From positions 1-19,535 of the forward strand of contig CAYHHE010000056.1 of the NCBI GenBank assembly GCA_964356295.1: 19,535 nucleotides of DNA, written 5' to 3'. This DNA is from CAVQGZ01 sp964356295 (GTDB lineage: Bacteria > Actinomycetota > Actinomycetes > Jiangellales > Jiangellaceae). The notes beneath the pieces are model-generated. The model did no database searches. It was not told the DNA's origin and saw only the letters and a list, made by a program, of their open reading frames with translations. Positions 5,790-13,803 of this stretch are shown here, one piece after another; position 1 is the stretch's first letter, and every line of letters begins with the position of its first letter. The position numbers and the translations under genes were made by a program.

Positions 5790-8018
5790 TTGGCGGATGT
5801 GACCATCGTGGCCCGGGCCGGGATCCGTGCTGGGCGTCGGGCGAGCGGCGGGGCCAGCGCTTTCGGCGCGACGACCGTGCGGCGCGACCGCATCCTCGAC
5901 CTGCTGGAGAGGTCACGCAGCGCGCGTGTCGTGTGCCTGCAGGCCCCAGGTGGCTACGGGAAGACGACCGTTCTCACGCAGTGGGCCGCAGAGGACGGGC
6001 GACCCGTCCTCTGGCTGACCGTGCGACCTCAGGCTGCCGACGCGCAGTGGGTCGCGCGCGCCATCGTCGAGGCGCTCGAGGAGTCAGGCCTGGTCGGCCA
6101 GCGCGCCGCGCTGCCCGAAGGGTCGGACGCGGTGACGTGGCACCTGGGCGTCCTCCCGGCGCTCGAGACGGTACTCGCCTCGGCGCAGCGTCCGTTCGTC
6201 ATCGTCATCGATGACGCAGGGGCACTGTCGGGGGAGAAGTGGAACTGCCTGGCTGGCTCGATCGCGACCAGTCTCCCCGAGGGGGCCCAGCTGGCCCTCG
6301 GTACCCGCACGATGCTGCCGCCGTCGCTGCGGCGACTGCGCAGGGCAGACCAGGTGCTCGTCATCGGGCCGGGCGAGCTGGCCCTCGATGCCGTCGAGGG
6401 TGCCGAGCTGATGCGGATGCTCCAGGCCGACCTCACCGATGACAGGCTGATGTCGCTGCTGCAGGACACCGAAGGCTGGCCGGTCACCGTCCACCTGGCA
6501 GGACGCGCCATCAGTGCAGGTCGATCGGTCGAGCACCGGTTGGATCTCACCCCGGACGGAGAGCTGTCGGACTACCTGCGCGAGGAGATCCTCCGTCGAC
6601 TCGACCGGGAGGACGCGCGGTTCCTCCTGCGCTCATCCGTGCTGACCGAGCTCGATGAGCCCGCGTGCGACGCCGTGACCGGCAGCGATGCCTCCCTCGC
6701 CCGGCTTCGGCGGCTCGCAGGATCCAACCATCTGCTCGTCCCGCTCGACTCGACGGCCAGTCGCTTCCGCATGCACCCCCTGCTGGCGGGCGTTCTCGAC
6801 GACGAGCTCCGGGCAACCGACCCCAGGGCCTGGCATGACGCCCATGCCGCCGCCAGTCGCTGCCGGGAGGCCGCCGGGGACCTCGACTCCGCGGTGTTCC
6901 ACGCTGTGCAGGCCGGTGACGATGCGCGGCTGGCAGCGCTCGTCTGGGGGCACGCTGGCAGGCTGATCGGTGCCGGGCGCATGCCGGTGGTGCAACGCTG
7001 GCTCGACGGGGTCAGCATGGCCCGCCTCACTTCGCACGCCGGCCTCGCGCTGACCGCGGCCTGGATCGCCGTGCAGGTCGGCGACGACCTCCGGATGGGC
7101 CAGCTCGCACTGGCGGCGCAGGCACGTGCCGTGGGGGACCAGTCCTCGCTGATGGCAGATGTGGGTCTGCTCAAGGCGGCGATGACGGTCGACGGTTTGG
7201 ACGCGATGGAGACCCTGGTTCGGCAGTTCATCGCGGCCAAGGGCCCGGACGAGGAGTGGCTCACCGTCGCGCACTACCTGCTTGGGGTGGCGCTCGTGCT
7301 GAAAGAACAGCCGGAGCAGGGCCGGGCGGAGCTCGAGCGGGCCGATCGGCTGTCTCGGCTGCACGGCTTCCCTGCCATGCGTGCTCGATGCCTGGCCGCC
7401 CTGAGCGAGCAGAGCCTCGCCAGAGGCGACACGCGCCGAGCGAGCGAGTACATCGTCGAGGCTCGAGAAGCGCTGGCGCGCTATCGCCTGGACCACATCA
7501 CGACCTCAGCACCGGTGTTCGTGGCCTCCGCTCGATGCTCCCTAGCCCAGGGTCGCCCCGCAGAGGCCAGGGACGAGGCCCGGCAGGCGCTTCGGCTCAC
7601 ATCGTTGATGCGCGTCCTGGGCCCGCTGAACGAGGTCTACAGCCGACTCGCGTTGGCGAACCTCTTCCTCGCCCTCGGTGATCATGCACAGGCCGTCGTC
7701 CTGCTTGCCGACGCGCAGGCCGCCTACGGCCCCGCGAACCGATCGCCGCTTGGGGACCGGATGATGGCCGAGACTCTGCAGCGCCTCCGGACGCCTGCGA
7801 CGCGTCCTTCCGGGTCACCCGTCCTCACCACAGCTGAGGTGAGGGTGCTCCAGTACCTCCCCACGCACCTCTCCTTCCCCGAGATCGCTGCAGAGCTCTT
7901 CGTCTCGCGCCACACCGTGAAGACCCAGGCCCTGTCCAGCTACCGCAAGCTCGGTGCCCATACCCGGAGCGAGGCCATCGCCAAAGCACGGGAGCTGGGG
8001 CTGCTCCCCTCACCGTGA
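5790..8018 (+). CDS. Large ATP-binding LuxR-type transcriptional regulator (MalT-like)
   Basis: A 742-residue regulator of the MalT-like, LuxR-type STAND ATPase class. Residues 50-62 hold the Walker A loop APGGYGKTT, residues 135-144 a Walker B strand FVIVIDDAG. A winged-helix region and a long alpha-helical TPR-like sensor region (about 350-640) follow. The C-terminal 65 residues are a LuxR helix-turn-helix, with LSFPEIAAELFVSRHTVKTQ as its core. Such proteins bind an inducer and ATP, oligomerise and activate transcription. The inducer and target are unknown; the flanking lipoproteins and the membrane genes downstream are candidates. The start is uncertain: TTG 5790 gives the longest form, and GTG 5799 or GTG 5808 (with GGCGGA 10 nt upstream) are possible. 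The sensor region does not identify a sugar or other ligand. Confidence 0.9.
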   Translation: MADVTIVARAGIRAGRRASGGASAFGATTVRRDRILDLLERSRSARVVCLQAPGGYGKTTVLTQWAAEDGRPVLWLTVRPQAADAQWVARAIVEALEESGLVGQRAALPEGSDAVTWHLGVLPALETVLASAQRPFVIVIDDAGALSGEKWNCLAGSIATSLPEGAQLALGTRTMLPPSLRRLRRADQVLVIGPGELALDAVEGAELMRMLQADLTDDRLMSLLQDTEGWPVTVHLAGRAISAGRSVEHRLDLTPDGELSDYLREEILRRLDREDARFLLRSSVLTELDEPACDAVTGSDASLARLRRLAGSNHLLVPLDSTASRFRMHPLLAGVLDDELRATDPRAWHDAHAAASRCREAAGDLDSAVFHAVQAGDDARLAALVWGHAGRLIGAGRMPVVQRWLDGVSMARLTSHAGLALTAAWIAVQVGDDLRMGQLALAAQARAVGDQSSLMADVGLLKAAMTVDGLDAMETLVRQFIAAKGPDEEWLTVAHYLLGVALVLKEQPEQGRAELERADRLSRLHGFPAMRARCLAALSEQSLARGDTRRASEYIVEAREALARYRLDHITTSAPVFVASARCSLAQGRPAEARDEARQALRLTSLMRVLGPLNEVYSRLALANLFLALGDHAQAVVLLADAQAAYGPANRSPLGDRMMAETLQRLRTPATRPSGSPVLTTAEVRVLQYLPTHLSFPEIAAELFVSRHTVKTQALSSYRKLGAHTRSEAIAKARELGLLPSP

Positions 8019-8118
8019 GCAGGCCCGCCGCCACCGGCAACCCGATCGCTGGTGGGGGGAATCGTCCCGGTGGGATGATGTCGCGCTGCGCCGGTGACTG
8101 CATGCTTGAGGGTGGGTT

Positions 8119-8138
8119 TCCCGGACGTCATACCGGGA
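8119..8138 (+). promoter_or_regulatory. Inverted repeat in leader of DUF7144 gene
   Basis: TCCCGG (8119-8124) and CCGGGA (8133-8138) with an 8-nt loop, 20 nt before the start codon. GTTT (8116-8119) followed at 15 nt by GGGAGC (8135-8140) faintly resembles a SigB/SigF-class promoter (GTTT-N15-GGGTAY), but the -10 match is imperfect. The role is open. Confidence 0.25.
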
Positions 8139-8145
8139 GCGACAC

Positions 8146-8153
8146 AGGAAGGG
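8146..8153 (+). promoter_or_regulatory. Ribosome binding site of the DUF7144 gene
   Basis: AGGAAGGG, 5 nt before the ATG at 8159. It decides the start against the longer reading from 8015. Confidence 0.75.
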
Positions 8154-8158
8154 ATCTG

Positions 8159-8563
8159 ATGAGCAAACAGCAGTCCTCGACATCCGGCGCCGCCGTCGGG
8201 CTGACCGTGTTCGCCGCCGTCATGATGATCATGATCGGTGTCTTCCAGGCCATCGCCGGCTTCGTCGCACTGGTGAACGACGAGTTCTACGTGGTGGGGC
8301 AGGAATGGGTCTTCCAGTTCGACATCACGACGTGGGGCTGGATCCACCTCATCGTGGGCGTCGTCATCGTTCTCGCGGGTATCGCCCTGTTCAGCGGGCA
8401 GGTATGGGCCCGGACCGTGGGCGTGATCCTCGCCGTCATCAGTGCCGTGATCAACTTCGCGTGGCTTCCCTGGTACCCCATCTGGGGAATCGTCATGATC
8501 ACGCTCGACGTGTTCATCATCTGGGCGCTGACCTCCCACGGGCGCGACATCACTCAGACCTGA
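8159..8563 (+). CDS. DUF7144-like four-helix membrane protein
   Basis: A 134-residue integral membrane protein with four hydrophobic segments (about residues 14-36, 57-76, 80-101 and 106-125). It has the features I associate with the actinobacterial DUF7144 family: the FAAVMMIMIGVFQAIAGFVAL first helix, WGWIHLIVGVVIVLAG, the ARTVGVILAVISAVINFAWLP helix, and a C-terminal helix with PIWGIVMITLDVFIIWAL. No function is known for the family. The start follows a good ribosome binding site and gives the family-like short cytoplasmic N-terminus. It is the first gene of a plus-strand series of membrane proteins and comes 140 nt after the LuxR-type regulator, which might control it. Family assignment is from memory of the pattern. 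Confidence 0.82.
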   Translation: MSKQQSSTSGAAVGLTVFAAVMMIMIGVFQAIAGFVALVNDEFYVVGQEWVFQFDITTWGWIHLIVGVVIVLAGIALFSGQVWARTVGVILAVISAVINFAWLPWYPIWGIVMITLDVFIIWALTSHGRDITQT

Positions 8564-8643
8564 GCACCGGCGTGCCGTCGGTGGGGACGGTGGCCACACG
8601 TCCGGCATGATGTGATCGGGCAGTACAGGAGGGCCCCCGACCT

Positions 8644-9147
8644 ATGACCATCGACGGCACGCCCGGTCCGCCCGCCCTCGAACCGTCCACAAGTGCGGGG
8701 GCCGTCCCGGCCGCGAGGGCGCGTCACCGGTGGGCACGCGCCACTGCCCTGAACTGGCGGCTGTTCCTCGTGCGGGTGGTCATCAGCGGCCTCTCGGTGG
8801 TCATCACCGTCGCAGTCGTCCCGGGCCTGGCCTTCGTGGGCTGGAGGCCGGGGCAGTTCGGCGTGGTGGCGCTGACCTACGCGGTCCTGAGCGCTCTGGT
8901 CAAGCCAGTTCTGGAGTTCCTGGCGCTGCGCTTCCTGGTGGCGACCTACGGGCTGGTGGTGATCGCCATCAATGCCGTCCTGCTCTTCCTGCTCGCCCAG
9001 ATCCTGGATGACCTGGTGGTGTACGACCGGCTGTGGCAGCTGCTGCTCGGAGCGGTGGTGGTGGGTATCGTCGGGCTCCTGCTCGAGACGGCTGTGGGCG
9101 CCACGCCTCCGGTGCTCGACACCCGAGGCCGGGGGACGCAATCGTGA
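8644..9147 (+). CDS. Phage-holin-IV-like membrane protein
   Basis: A 167-residue protein with a basic N-terminal tail of about 40 residues and four membrane helices. The pattern VLSALVKPVLEFLALRF followed by GLVVIAINAVLLFLLAQILDDL is that of the phage holin family 4 superfamily, whose chromosomal members are common in bacteria and are usually not lytic holins. AGGAGGG (8627-8633) lies 10 nt before the ATG. The stop overlaps the next start codon (GTGA, 9144-9147), so it is translationally coupled to the AarF/UbiB kinase and probably works with it at the membrane. The N-terminal domain of the hydrolase at 11400 is of the same family. A cell-lysis role is unlikely: there is no endolysin gene nearby. 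Confidence 0.82.
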   Translation: MTIDGTPGPPALEPSTSAGAVPAARARHRWARATALNWRLFLVRVVISGLSVVITVAVVPGLAFVGWRPGQFGVVALTYAVLSALVKPVLEFLALRFLVATYGLVVIAINAVLLFLLAQILDDLVVYDRLWQLLLGAVVVGIVGLLLETAVGATPPVLDTRGRGTQS

Positions 9148-10847
9148 GCAACGGCTTCGACACGTTCAGCGAGAACCTTCGCCTGCAGCAGATCTACGGG
9201 GCGTCGCTGCACTTCGCAGCGGACGCTGCCGTCGACTCCACCCGGTTGGGCGGGCCGCGCCGCCGCATGCAGCGCTGGATCTACCGCCTGGAGGAGACGC
9301 CACCACGCCTGTCCGCGGCTGAGCGCACCCGACTGCTGCTGGAGGGGCTGGGTCCGACCTACGTCAAGCTCGGACAGATCGTGTCCAGCCAGGCCAGCAC
9401 CCTTCCCGACGACTGGCGACGCGAGCTCGACCGGCTGCAGAACGAGGTGCCGGCCGAGTCGTACGACACGGCACGGCAGGTGGTGATAGAGGAGCTGGGG
9501 GCGCCGCCGGAGGAGCTGTACGCGTCCTTCTCCCGGGTCCCGCTCGCGGCGGCGTCGCTTGGTCAGGTGCACCGCGCGACGCTCCACGACGGCCGTGACG
9601 TGGTGGTGAAGATCCAGCGTCCAGCCCTGGACCGCCAGGTCAAGGCCGACCTCGGGGTCACTCGACTGATGAGCACCTACGCCGAACGGCGCAGCTCCTA
9701 TGCGCGCGAGATCGGGCTGGCGTCCATGCTGGAGGAGTTCGGCACGACCCTGCTGGACGAGCTGGACTACTACGGCGAGGCCTACAACATGACCCGGCTG
9801 GCCGAGCACCTCGCCGACATCCCTGGGGTGCACATCCCCACCGTCGAGCGGTCCCTGTCGAGTCGTCGAGTACTCACCCAGGAGTTCATCAGCGGGGTGA
9901 AGATCTCCAACGTCAAGGCGATGCGGGCCGCCGGGCTGGACCTGGGATCCATCGGCGACTCCGCGCTGCGGGCAGCGATCAAGATGCTGCTCATCGACGG
10001 TTTCTTCCATGCCGACCCGCACCCGGGGAATCTGCTGGTGAACCTCGAGACCGGCGTGGTGACCTTTCTGGACAGCGGGATGGTCGGACAGATCTCCCTC
10101 GCCCAGCGGGCCAACCTGGTCATGCTGCTGTGGACGTTCGTGCAGGGCGACGTGCCGGCCATGGGTCGCCAGCTGCGCAGCCTGAGCGTCCCCTTCCGGG
10201 ACAACATCGACGACCGGCGTTTCGACAAGGACTTCGAGCGGAAGATGAGTCGGTACGGACGCGGGTCCGGCGCTGACGTCAAGTCGATCATCTCCGCCTC
10301 GATCTCGGTGCTGCGCGACAACGGCTACCGGCTCGACCCACAGCTCACGCTGGCGTTGAAGGCGATGACGCAGGCATCGGCGTTCTTCACGCCGTTGGCC
10401 CCCCCGGACCGGCCGTTCACCACCGCGGCGCTCGAGGCGGCCGTGGATCTGGGGCAGCAGGCGGTCACCGGGGACGTCCTGGTGGACGCGGCCAAGCGGG
10501 AGGGCGCGCGAGTGGTCGGCGAGGGCCTGCAGGCCGCCCCGGAGTACCTGCGCGGGCTGCTGTCATGGCAGAACCAGCTGAAGAAAGGCAAGCTCACCGT
10601 CTACGTGGACACGTCCTCGCTGGACCGGCAGATGGAGCAAGCCCGCTCGATCAGCGCGCTCATCGTGGTGTCGGTCCTCCTGGCCGGCGCCCTCGTCGGT
10701 TCGGCCCTGGCCTCGCAGGTCTTCGCCGCTGCCGCGGACCAGCGGCTCGCCGTCGCCAGCCAGGTGGCGTTCTTCGGGTCGCTCGGACTGGCGGCCGTGA
10801 TGGTCGTCGTGCTGCTCATCCGGTTGTCGCGCCGGCCGCGGGACTGA
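9144..10847 (+). CDS. AarF/UbiB (ABC1) atypical protein-kinase-like ATPase
   Basis: A 567-residue ABC1/ADCK/UbiB-family protein. Visible motifs are the KxGQ motif (K75-Q78 in YVKLGQIVSSQ), the Ala-rich nucleotide loop AAASLGQVHRA (135-145), the VAIK-type lysine K156 in VVVKIQRP, and the catalytic HADPHPGN (289-296). The metal-binding DFG equivalent reads LDSGMVG (D310-S311-G312), so the Asp and Gly are kept but Phe is Ser. Two C-terminal transmembrane helices (about 500-560) anchor it. The family is ATPase-like, associates with membranes and supports isoprenoid-lipid (quinone) biosynthesis; in actinobacteria the target is unclear. The GTG start overlaps the stop of the holin-like gene by 4 nt. 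The longer reading from 9033 lies inside that gene and is rejected. Confidence 0.93.
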   Translation: MSNGFDTFSENLRLQQIYGASLHFAADAAVDSTRLGGPRRRMQRWIYRLEETPPRLSAAERTRLLLEGLGPTYVKLGQIVSSQASTLPDDWRRELDRLQNEVPAESYDTARQVVIEELGAPPEELYASFSRVPLAAASLGQVHRATLHDGRDVVVKIQRPALDRQVKADLGVTRLMSTYAERRSSYAREIGLASMLEEFGTTLLDELDYYGEAYNMTRLAEHLADIPGVHIPTVERSLSSRRVLTQEFISGVKISNVKAMRAAGLDLGSIGDSALRAAIKMLLIDGFFHADPHPGNLLVNLETGVVTFLDSGMVGQISLAQRANLVMLLWTFVQGDVPAMGRQLRSLSVPFRDNIDDRRFDKDFERKMSRYGRGSGADVKSIISASISVLRDNGYRLDPQLTLALKAMTQASAFFTPLAPPDRPFTTAALEAAVDLGQQAVTGDVLVDAAKREGARVVGEGLQAAPEYLRGLLSWQNQLKKGKLTVYVDTSSLDRQMEQARSISALIVVSVLLAGALVGSALASQVFAAAADQRLAVASQVAFFGSLGLAAVMVVVLLIRLSRRPRD

Positions 10848-10969
10848 CCCCGTGCCCGTCAGCCCAGGTCGTGCCGGGAATGATCCCTTCAGGGTGATGT
10901 CATCGCCGTCTGAGGTGCGGCACGGTGTGACTGCGGCATTGGGTCGCCATTCCGAAAGGGGTTGTACCG

Positions 10970-11353
10970 ATGGACTTCTGGGAGTTCTTCTGGCTGATCG
11001 TCTCGTGGTTCTTCTTCTTCGCCTACCTGATGCTGTTGTTCTCGCTCTTCGCGGACATATTCCGCGACCACGAGCTCAGCGGATGGGGCAAGGCGCTGTG
11101 GTCGCTCTTCCTGATCTTCATGCCCTTCCTGGGGGCGCTGGTCTACCTGATCGCCCGGGGCGGGGGCATGGCCCAGCGCTCGATGAAGCAGGCCCAGGAC
11201 TACCAGGCTGCCCAGGTGGACTACATCCGGACCGTGGCCGGGGGCGCTGCGTCGTCGCCGGCGGACCAGGTCGCGCAAGCGAAGGCGCTGCTGGACTCCG
11301 GTGCGATCACTGCGGAGGAGTTCCAGACCATGAAGGCCAAGGCGCTGGCCTGA
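10970..11353 (+). CDS. PLDc_N plus SHOCT domain membrane protein
   Basis: A 127-residue protein. Two aromatic-rich transmembrane helices (about 5-29 and 42-63), with DIFRDHELSGWGKALWSLFL and MPFLGALVYLIARG between and after them, form a PLDc_N domain, the membrane-anchor domain found at the N-terminus of cardiolipin synthases. There is no phospholipase D catalytic HKD motif. A linker leads to a C-terminal SHOCT domain (AKALLDSGAITAEEFQTMKAKAL). Such proteins are common in actinobacteria and uncharacterised; SHOCT is thought to mediate interactions or oligomerisation. GAAAGGGG (10954-10961) lies 8 nt before the ATG. The gene precedes the holin-phosphodiesterase gene by 46 nt and has a relative on the minus strand at 14438. 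Confidence 0.88.
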   Translation: MDFWEFFWLIVSWFFFFAYLMLLFSLFADIFRDHELSGWGKALWSLFLIFMPFLGALVYLIARGGGMAQRSMKQAQDYQAAQVDYIRTVAGGAASSPADQVAQAKALLDSGAITAEEFQTMKAKALA

Positions 11354-11399
11354 CTCGTCCTGGCTGGTCCGGGGGGGCCGTCGTCCCCCGCGGTGCGCG

Positions 11400-13529
11400 G
11401 TGGTGACCCACCCCCCGGGAGACGGCCCCTCCAGGTCCAGACAGCCGCTTCCGGCCCGCAGAGTCACCCGAGCCGACCTCGTCCGAGGCCTGGTCGCCTT
11501 CGTCGCCTCGCTGGTGGGCCTCGCGGTCGCCGACGCTGCGCTGGACGGGCTGCGCCTCGACGGATGGGCGGCGCTGCTCGTCGTCGCGTTCCTGCTCGCC
11601 CTGGTCGGGGCGCTGCTGCGACCCGTGCTGGTCTCGCTGGCCACTCTGCTGGGGTGGCCCGGCGCAGTCCTGCTCGCGATCTTCGGCCAGGCAGTGCTCG
11701 TCTACGTGGCGCTCACGCTCACCCCCGGCGTCGAGGTCGCATCCTTCTGGACGGCCTTCGTGGCGGCCTGGATCGTCGCGCCGGTCGCGACGCTCGTCGG
11801 ATGGCTGCTCACCGCGGGTACCGACGACGCCGTGGTCGCCCACGTCGTGAGACGGGCACGCCTGTCCCGACACACCGTCGCGGACCCGGACGTGGGCGGC
11901 GTGGTGTTCGTGCAGCTGGACGGCGTCCCGTTCCCCGTGCTGGAGTGGGGGATCCTCGGCGGCACCCTGCCCACGCTGTCCCGGTGGATCCGTAGCGGTG
12001 CCTACGGCTTCGCGGAGTGGACCCCCATGCTCCCGGCGACCACTCCGGCCAGTCAGATGGGCATCCTGCACGGCACGATCGAGGGGATCCCGGCGTTCCG
12101 CTGGCTGGACCGAGCGAACGGGCGGGTCTTCGTGGCCAACAAGCCCAGGGACGCCGCGGACATCGAGGCGGCCCACACCGACGGACGCGGTCTGCTCGCC
12201 GACGACGGGGTGTCGGTCAGCAACCTCTTCAGCGGCGACGCGGCCACCACATTCGCGACGATGAGCAGGGTCGGACGGGCGGTGACGTCCCGTGAAGGCA
12301 GGCGTGCGTTCAACCGCTTTCTCGTTCGTCCTGAGGGGTTCGCCCGCGGGCTCTCACGCACGGTGAGCGAGGTCATCCGGGAACGGTTCCAGGCACGGCG
12401 ACAGGTCCGTCAGGACATGCGCCCACGGGTGCACCGTGGATGGGGGTTCGCCGGGGAGCGTGCCGCGCTCAACGGCGTGCTGCGGGACTTCAACACCATC
12501 ACGGTGGCGGAGTCGATGCTCGAGGGTGTGCACTGCGTCTACGTCGACTACGTCGACTACGACGCCGTCGCGCACCACGCAGGCATCATGCGTCCGGAGT
12601 CCTTGGACGCCCTCGTCGGGCTCGACGCGGTGCTCGCCCAGCTGGAGTCGGTGGAGCCGCTGGCCCCCCGCCGGTATCGCTTCGTCGTGCTGTCCGACCA
12701 CGGGCAGTCACAAGGTGCGGTGTTCGCTGACCGGTTCGGCGAGGACCTCTCCACACTCGTCGGCCGGCTGGCGCACGTCGACGTCGCAGGATCGGAGGTG
12801 AACACCGAGGGCGCTGCCCAGATCGACGCCCTGGTCGCACCTGGTGAGTCTGACGTCCCGGGACTGAGTCGTGCGCTGCGGACGGGCTCCAGCGCGACGC
12901 GGGACCTGGCGCGCTCGCAGGAGGAGGCCGCGCAGGCCGCGGCATCGGGCACATCGCCGACGGGTCAGCCGCCACTGCTGGTGTTCGGCTCGGGGAACCT
13001 CGGCCTGGTGTACGTGGCGGGCGAGCTGCGCCGGCTCACCCGCGACGAGCTCGATAAGCGCTACCCGGGGCTCGTGCCAGGACTCGTGGGGCACGAGGGG
13101 ATCTCGTTCATCGTCGTCGACAGCCACGATGGGCCGGTCGTGCTGGGCAAGGACGGTGAGCACCGGCTGCGCGACGGTCTTGTCACCGGCGCGGATCCGC
13201 TCGCCCCCTTCGGGCCGGACGCCCCCGCGTTCGTGCTTCGCGCAGCGACCATGGCGGAGTCTCCCGACATCATGGTGAACAGCATGGTCGAGGCGTCGAC
13301 GGGGGAGGTTGCGGCGTTCGAGGGTCTGGTCGGTTGTCACGGCGGACTCGGGGGGTGGCAGGACCGGGCCATGCTCGTCTGGCCCGCGGACCTCCCACCT
13401 CCGTCCGGACGTATCGTCGGCGCCGACGCCATGTACCGCCAGCTGGTTGCCTGGCTCGAGCATCTCGGGCACCGCCGAAGCCTCTCCTCCCCGATACCCC
13501 GTCAGATGGCGCCCCATCAGCATGAGTGA
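11400..13529 (+). CDS. Holin-IV membrane domain fused to alkaline-phosphatase-superfamily hydrolase
   Basis: A 709-residue fusion. Residues 27-137 are a four-helix holin-IV-like domain (LVGALLRPVLVSLATLL, then FGQAVLVYVAL). From residue 165 comes an alkaline-phosphatase/phosphodiesterase-type domain: metal Asp D174 in FVQLDGVPF, candidate nucleophile T214 or T215 in LPATTPASQ, a second metal site in DYDAVAHHAG (D388, H392/H393), D433-H434 in LSDHGQ, and a late His H647 in GCHGG. All classical metal-site motifs seem present, so it should be an active phosphohydrolase, phosphodiesterase or phosphotransferase tethered to the membrane; since both ends of the holin domain would be on one side, the side on which it works is unresolved. 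The GTG-GTG start lacks a good ribosome binding site. The substrate is unknown; phospholipid or teichoic-acid-like head groups are possibilities only. Confidence 0.88.
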   Translation: MVTHPPGDGPSRSRQPLPARRVTRADLVRGLVAFVASLVGLAVADAALDGLRLDGWAALLVVAFLLALVGALLRPVLVSLATLLGWPGAVLLAIFGQAVLVYVALTLTPGVEVASFWTAFVAAWIVAPVATLVGWLLTAGTDDAVVAHVVRRARLSRHTVADPDVGGVVFVQLDGVPFPVLEWGILGGTLPTLSRWIRSGAYGFAEWTPMLPATTPASQMGILHGTIEGIPAFRWLDRANGRVFVANKPRDAADIEAAHTDGRGLLADDGVSVSNLFSGDAATTFATMSRVGRAVTSREGRRAFNRFLVRPEGFARGLSRTVSEVIRERFQARRQVRQDMRPRVHRGWGFAGERAALNGVLRDFNTITVAESMLEGVHCVYVDYVDYDAVAHHAGIMRPESLDALVGLDAVLAQLESVEPLAPRRYRFVVLSDHGQSQGAVFADRFGEDLSTLVGRLAHVDVAGSEVNTEGAAQIDALVAPGESDVPGLSRALRTGSSATRDLARSQEEAAQAAASGTSPTGQPPLLVFGSGNLGLVYVAGELRRLTRDELDKRYPGLVPGLVGHEGISFIVVDSHDGPVVLGKDGEHRLRDGLVTGADPLAPFGPDAPAFVLRAATMAESPDIMVNSMVEASTGEVAAFEGLVGCHGGLGGWQDRAMLVWPADLPPPSGRIVGADAMYRQLVAWLEHLGHRRSLSSPIPRQMAPHQHE

Positions 13530-13803
13530 GAACGCTGCTGCACCCGAGCAGGAGTCTGGCGAGAACGCGCGGGTGCCCCGGGTTCCTCGGCCTCATCGCC
13601 GGCATCCCGGGCCCGGTGGCCACGATGGTGGACTGGGCGAGCGAACAGGCCGGGGCCGCGGACCTGGCTGAGACCGCCGCATCTCTCGGAGTGGGTCTGT
13701 CGAGGTTGTGGCCGAGCCCGTCGGGTTGCTGTTCAGCGGCGCCAACGTCGGGCGGCGGGTGGCCTCGCCGCGACGGACAAGCCACTCGGGCCGCTATGCG
13801 TAG
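13522..13803 (+). pseudogene. Possible small gene with two compensating frameshifts
   Basis: An ATG at 13522 overlaps the end of the preceding gene by 8 nt and opens MSENAAAPEQESGENARV. At the CCCC run near 13577 the coding-like frame shifts: the next frame reads PGFLGLIAGIPGPVATMVDW and continues with strongly GC-ending codons to about 13700. From about 13705 the original frame is again coding-like (VAEPVGLLFSGANVGRRVAS) and stops at TAG 13801-13803. Third-position GC supports this mosaic better than either single frame. One inserted C and one lost base would give a protein of about 93 residues. It may be a decayed gene or reflect base-calling errors. No family is recognised. Confidence 0.4.

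Noticed and set aside
8644..9147. Prophage lysis cassette
   Set aside because: A holin-like protein alone is not evidence for phage: there is no endolysin, no structural gene, and the partner gene is an AarF kinase.
8066..10908. A shared GATGATGT-like motif before 8159, 8644 and 10970
   Set aside because: The three matches share only about five bases and have different positions relative to the starts, so it could be chance.
12540..12557. Short tandem TACGTCGAC repeat in the hydrolase gene
   Set aside because: It encodes YVDYVD within the metal-binding region and is in frame; probably ordinary coding sequence.
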